From: Ophiocordyceps camponoti-saundersi (nom. inval.)
Taxonomy: Eukaryota > Ascomycota > Sordariomycetes > Hypocreales > Ophiocordycipitaceae
DNA: 64,000 nt
Direction of reading: 5' to 3'
NCBI GenBank assembly: GCA_003339415.1
Contig: PDHQ01000002.1
Location: 64,159 to 128,158 of the forward strand
Part shown: one piece after another, positions 61,851 through 64,000 of the stretch
How the letters are laid out: every line of letters starts with the position of its first letter
How positions within the stretch are numbered: the first letter of the stretch is position 1
Translations under genes and position numbers: made by a program
Notes under the pieces: model-generated
The model's input: the letters and a program-made list of their open reading frames with translations, nothing else
Databases searched by the model: none
What the model was told of the DNA's origin: nothing

Positions 61851-62470
61851 TAGCTTAAAGGGAAGAAAATACTTTTTAAAAAGGCTATTTAAAATAAGTA
61901 ATTATACCTATCTCTTTTAGTTTTATATACTAGATCCGGACTTATATATCCGCGATTAACCTTATTAATTATAACTTGGGCGTTATTCTAAATTACTATT
62001 ATTTTTTTATTACTAAATTAATTTTCTTTAAAATTATTATATATACTTATTTTATTACTTTTTAATTACTATTATAATTATTTTCTTATTAGTTAAATAA
62101 TACCCTTATCCTAAGATTATCTTTTTTATTATCTATTCTAATTAGGGAGATTACCTTAAAATACTATAAACTTTTAATCGTAATATCTTTATTTTCTTTA
62201 CGAACTTTTCCTTTCTAATTTTTTCGACTTATTTATTAGTTTTTTTATTATTAAAATAATACGGTAAACTTATTAAAATATATAAAAAAATAAAAAATTA
62301 GTAATACCTAAAAATACTATTAATAAAACTAACTAAGGAAAACCCCTAGCTAAGTAATTTAGCTAGTTTACTATAATAAGGGGGCCCTTAATCCCCTTAT
62401 TATAGCTATTAGCTAAGCTACCTAACTAAGGGCCTCCCCTATATAGTAGTTCCCGAAAATATATATTAAG

Positions 62471-62546
62471 AAGGTATTAGGAATCGAACCTAGCCTTATT
62501 AAAAGCTTAGCTATAAAAATAACCGCTTAACTATTATCTAATATTT
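62471..62546 (-). other. tRNA-like remnant (uncertain)
   Basis: The minus strand has a B-box-like GGTTCGATTCC, and about 40 bases upstream an A-box-like TAGTTAAGCGG with a 4-bp D-stem. A clean cloverleaf cannot be folded because of transitions, and the anticodon arm is not convincing. It lies between pol and the 3' LTR of element B. Confidence 0.3.
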
Positions 62547-62697
62547 TCTAAGCTAAATAAACTAACTTATATACCTTACCGCTAATAGACCCTTAACTTT
62601 TTCCTTAATTATCGCGAGAAACTTTAATTATACTTTTTAGAAAGTAAGTATTACTTACCTAATATAGAAAGCGGTATATATAGCGCTTATAGGGGTA

Positions 62698-62993
62698 TAT
62701 TAGAGGGCTAAGATAAGGGTAAGCTAGGCGTATATTTTATTATCCCTTAAGGCGTATAGGTATTATAATAACGGATTCGTAGCTTAAGAAACGGAATTCT
62801 TATTAGGAAAAAGGCTATATCTAAGGTAATATATAGGATATAGGAATAAAAGCTTATTTATAAGGGTATTACGGTATAAGAGGCAGATACGGATAGTCCT
62901 TATTATATATATAAAGATAACGATAATTCCCTCCGTTTTGGGAGGGTAAGTATATTAATTAATGTAATTTGCACGCCTCCTCCTTGTCTGACA
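62698..62993 (+). repeat. 3' LTR of copia element B (296 bp)
   Basis: RIP-type changes fill the first about 155 bp; the outer part through CTGACA is unmutated. It mirrors the left copy. Confidence 0.95.
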
Positions 62994-62998
62994 GTATG

Positions 62999-63529
62999 TA
63001 TAATGTATGTATTATTAGCAGCACAGAGCCTGCAAGCAATGCTGGCTGCCAGGCTGACTGACTTGCTTCTTGTCTTTTCTTTTTCTCCCCCTTTTATCAA
63101 ACGTCGACACCTTGGTCTCCAACTACCATCCGTACAGCACATATCCGTAGGTATGTAGGTATGAATTCCGTACACACATAGGTTGTAGTCCGCAGCAGCA
63201 GCTCTGATGAACGGAACTGACTAAACTAACCTTGCTGACTCACTGACTCATCAGCCCCAGACTCAATCACGGCTGCCCAACTCAATCTTATCTGATCGGC
63301 GACTAAAATAAAGCGCTGCCCAAATATAGGTCAGAACTACCTTCTGTGCCACTATCGTACAACCCGTCTTCTTCTGTATCACCATCCCATCATACCTCTA
63401 CTAAGTGACTGACTTCATACATACATACAAACGTACCTTCACACGTCATTACCTCCATATCAACGTATCATCGCTTCTTCTCTAGGTGCCCAGTAATTAC
63501 ACTCCTTCGTCCGTCTGCGACCTCTTCGT
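62999..63529. other. Host intergenic DNA right of element B
   Basis: About 530 bp of normal composition with CATA/GACT short repeats. It is the downstream region of the minus-strand asparaginase gene. No other gene is seen. Confidence 0.6.
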
Positions 63530-64000
63530 CTACACTTCCCCCCCTTTCCTGCACCTCTCCTGTCTTCCCCGTCTTATTCCTCTCTTCCCTCCCCCTCCTC
63601 CTCCTCCGGCCTGGGGACGATTCACAGCTGCGTTTCTGCCGTGACGGCCGTTGCCCTCAAACACGCGTCGGATTTCCTGCCGGTCGAGGCCCGTCGCCAA
63701 GGCCAGCTGCAGCAGAATGCGGCATCGATTGGCATCCAGGAGACCCCCTCCGATGCAGCTGTCGCCCAGGCCGTAGTTGGCCTCACCGCCGACGAAGCCC
63801 GACGCCATCCGCCGGCTCACCACGACGGGATAGTCTCGCTCCCTCACCACCTCGGCCACCGTCTCGCCTGCCTTTGTCCCCCAGCAGCCTCCGCCCATGG
63901 CCGCCAGCACGACCCCCTTTGAAGTGTCGGCCGCCGTCCGGAACAGGGCCGGGTTCATGTCGAGATGTCCGTATAGGATGTCCACCTGCGGTAAGCCCTC
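63530..64000 (-). CDS. L-asparaginase, C-terminal part (runs off the right edge)
   Basis: Hydrolyses L-asparagine to aspartate and ammonia. The visible minus-strand frame is open to the window edge and starts with EGLPQVDILYGHLDMN, the inter-domain segment of the bacterial-type (AnsA/AnsB-like) asparaginase family. AADTSKGVVLAAMGGGCW and PVVVSRRMASGFVGG, which belong to the C-terminal domain, follow. The N-terminal threonine and TDT motifs lie outside the window. GDSCIGGGLLDANRCRILLQLALATGLDRQEIRRVFEG is the usual C-terminal helix. About 35 extra residues with a Gly run follow before the stop at 63530; they are unusual and may instead be read-through past an unseen intron. It lies 536 bp from the retroelement B junction. 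Confidence 0.88.
   Translation of the reverse strand, partial: EGLPQVDILYGHLDMNPALFRTAADTSKGVVLAAMGGGCWGTKAGETVAEVVRERDYPVVVSRRMASGFVGGEANYGLGDSCIGGGLLDANRCRILLQLALATGLDRQEIRRVFEGNGRHGRNAAVNRPQAGGGGGGGKRGIRRGRQERCRKGGEV

Larger units (their letters stand above)
56794..62993 (+). mobile_element. Ty1/copia LTR retrotransposon (element B)
   Basis: 6,200 bp. LTRs 56794-57089 and 62698-62993 are both 296 bp. The intact ends TGTCAG (left) and CTGACA (right) form a 6-bp inverted terminus. The duplication GTATG is exact (56789-56793, 62994-62998). Pol reads on the plus strand and an AGGGG purine tract precedes the right LTR. It is heavily RIP-mutated inside, with the outer LTR halves spared. Confidence 0.95.

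Noticed and set aside
31264..62993. Centromere or mitochondrial insertion as explanation for the AT-rich DNA
   Set aside because: LTR pairs, five-base duplications and readable gag/pol relics explain it fully as RIPed retroelements. A pericentromeric location is still possible but not shown.

Overview
The window looks like nuclear DNA of a filamentous ascomycete, most likely a Sordariomycete and plausibly Hypocreales. The genes have short GT-AG introns of 50-150 nt. Intergenic DNA is rich in CTAC/TACC microsatellites. There is a GPI-type CFEM protein. Two large AT-rich blocks almost lack TpG/CpA, which is the hallmark of repeat-induced point mutation (RIP). The species cannot be named from sequence alone.

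Layout. Positions 1-4.8 kb are gene-free, microsatellite-rich DNA with an 88-bp near-pure C tract. Positions 4.8-31.0 kb form a normal gene-bearing segment: a CorA-like two-TM membrane protein (-), PPE1 protein phosphatase methylesterase (+), a secreted collagen-like low-complexity protein (-), a CFEM protein (+), ribulose-phosphate 3-epimerase (+), a class-V aminotransferase / cysteine-desulfurase-like enzyme (-), the OFD1/TPA1 prolyl hydroxylase (+), an unrecognised conserved-looking protein (-), DEF1 (+) and a DNF3-type P4-ATPase flippase (-). The right edge (63.5-64 kb) holds the C-terminal part of an L-asparaginase (-). Functions are unrelated housekeeping or secretion roles; I see no cluster or operon.

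Positions 31,264-56,341 are one host insertion of about 25 kb that can be fully resolved as a nest. A Ty1/copia element (163-bp LTRs, TSD GATAG, coded on -) is interrupted by a Ty3/gypsy chromovirus (TSD ATTAT, coded on +) and by a small 1.8-kb LTR element (210-bp LTRs, TSD ATATT). The gypsy copy carries two further inverted copies of its own family: one in its 5' LTR (TSD ACTAA) and one inside its polypurine tract (TSD AGGGG). After 447 bp of ordinary host DNA, a second copia element (56,794-62,993; 296-bp LTRs, TSD GTATG, coded on +) follows. All retroelement genes are destroyed by C-to-T / G-to-A change.

The most striking observation concerns the outermost LTR pairs of both copia elements. 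All differences are transitions, and they are partitioned perfectly. The LTR half facing the element interior is mutated and the half facing the host is not, in mirror image at the two ends. RIP therefore appears to have stopped about 100-150 bp inside each repeat boundary. Other points of note are a GC-AG intron in the epimerase gene, a stop-free 90-nt intron in DEF1 that could be retained, and LTR lengths in the gypsy family that follow 324 + 45a + 37b.
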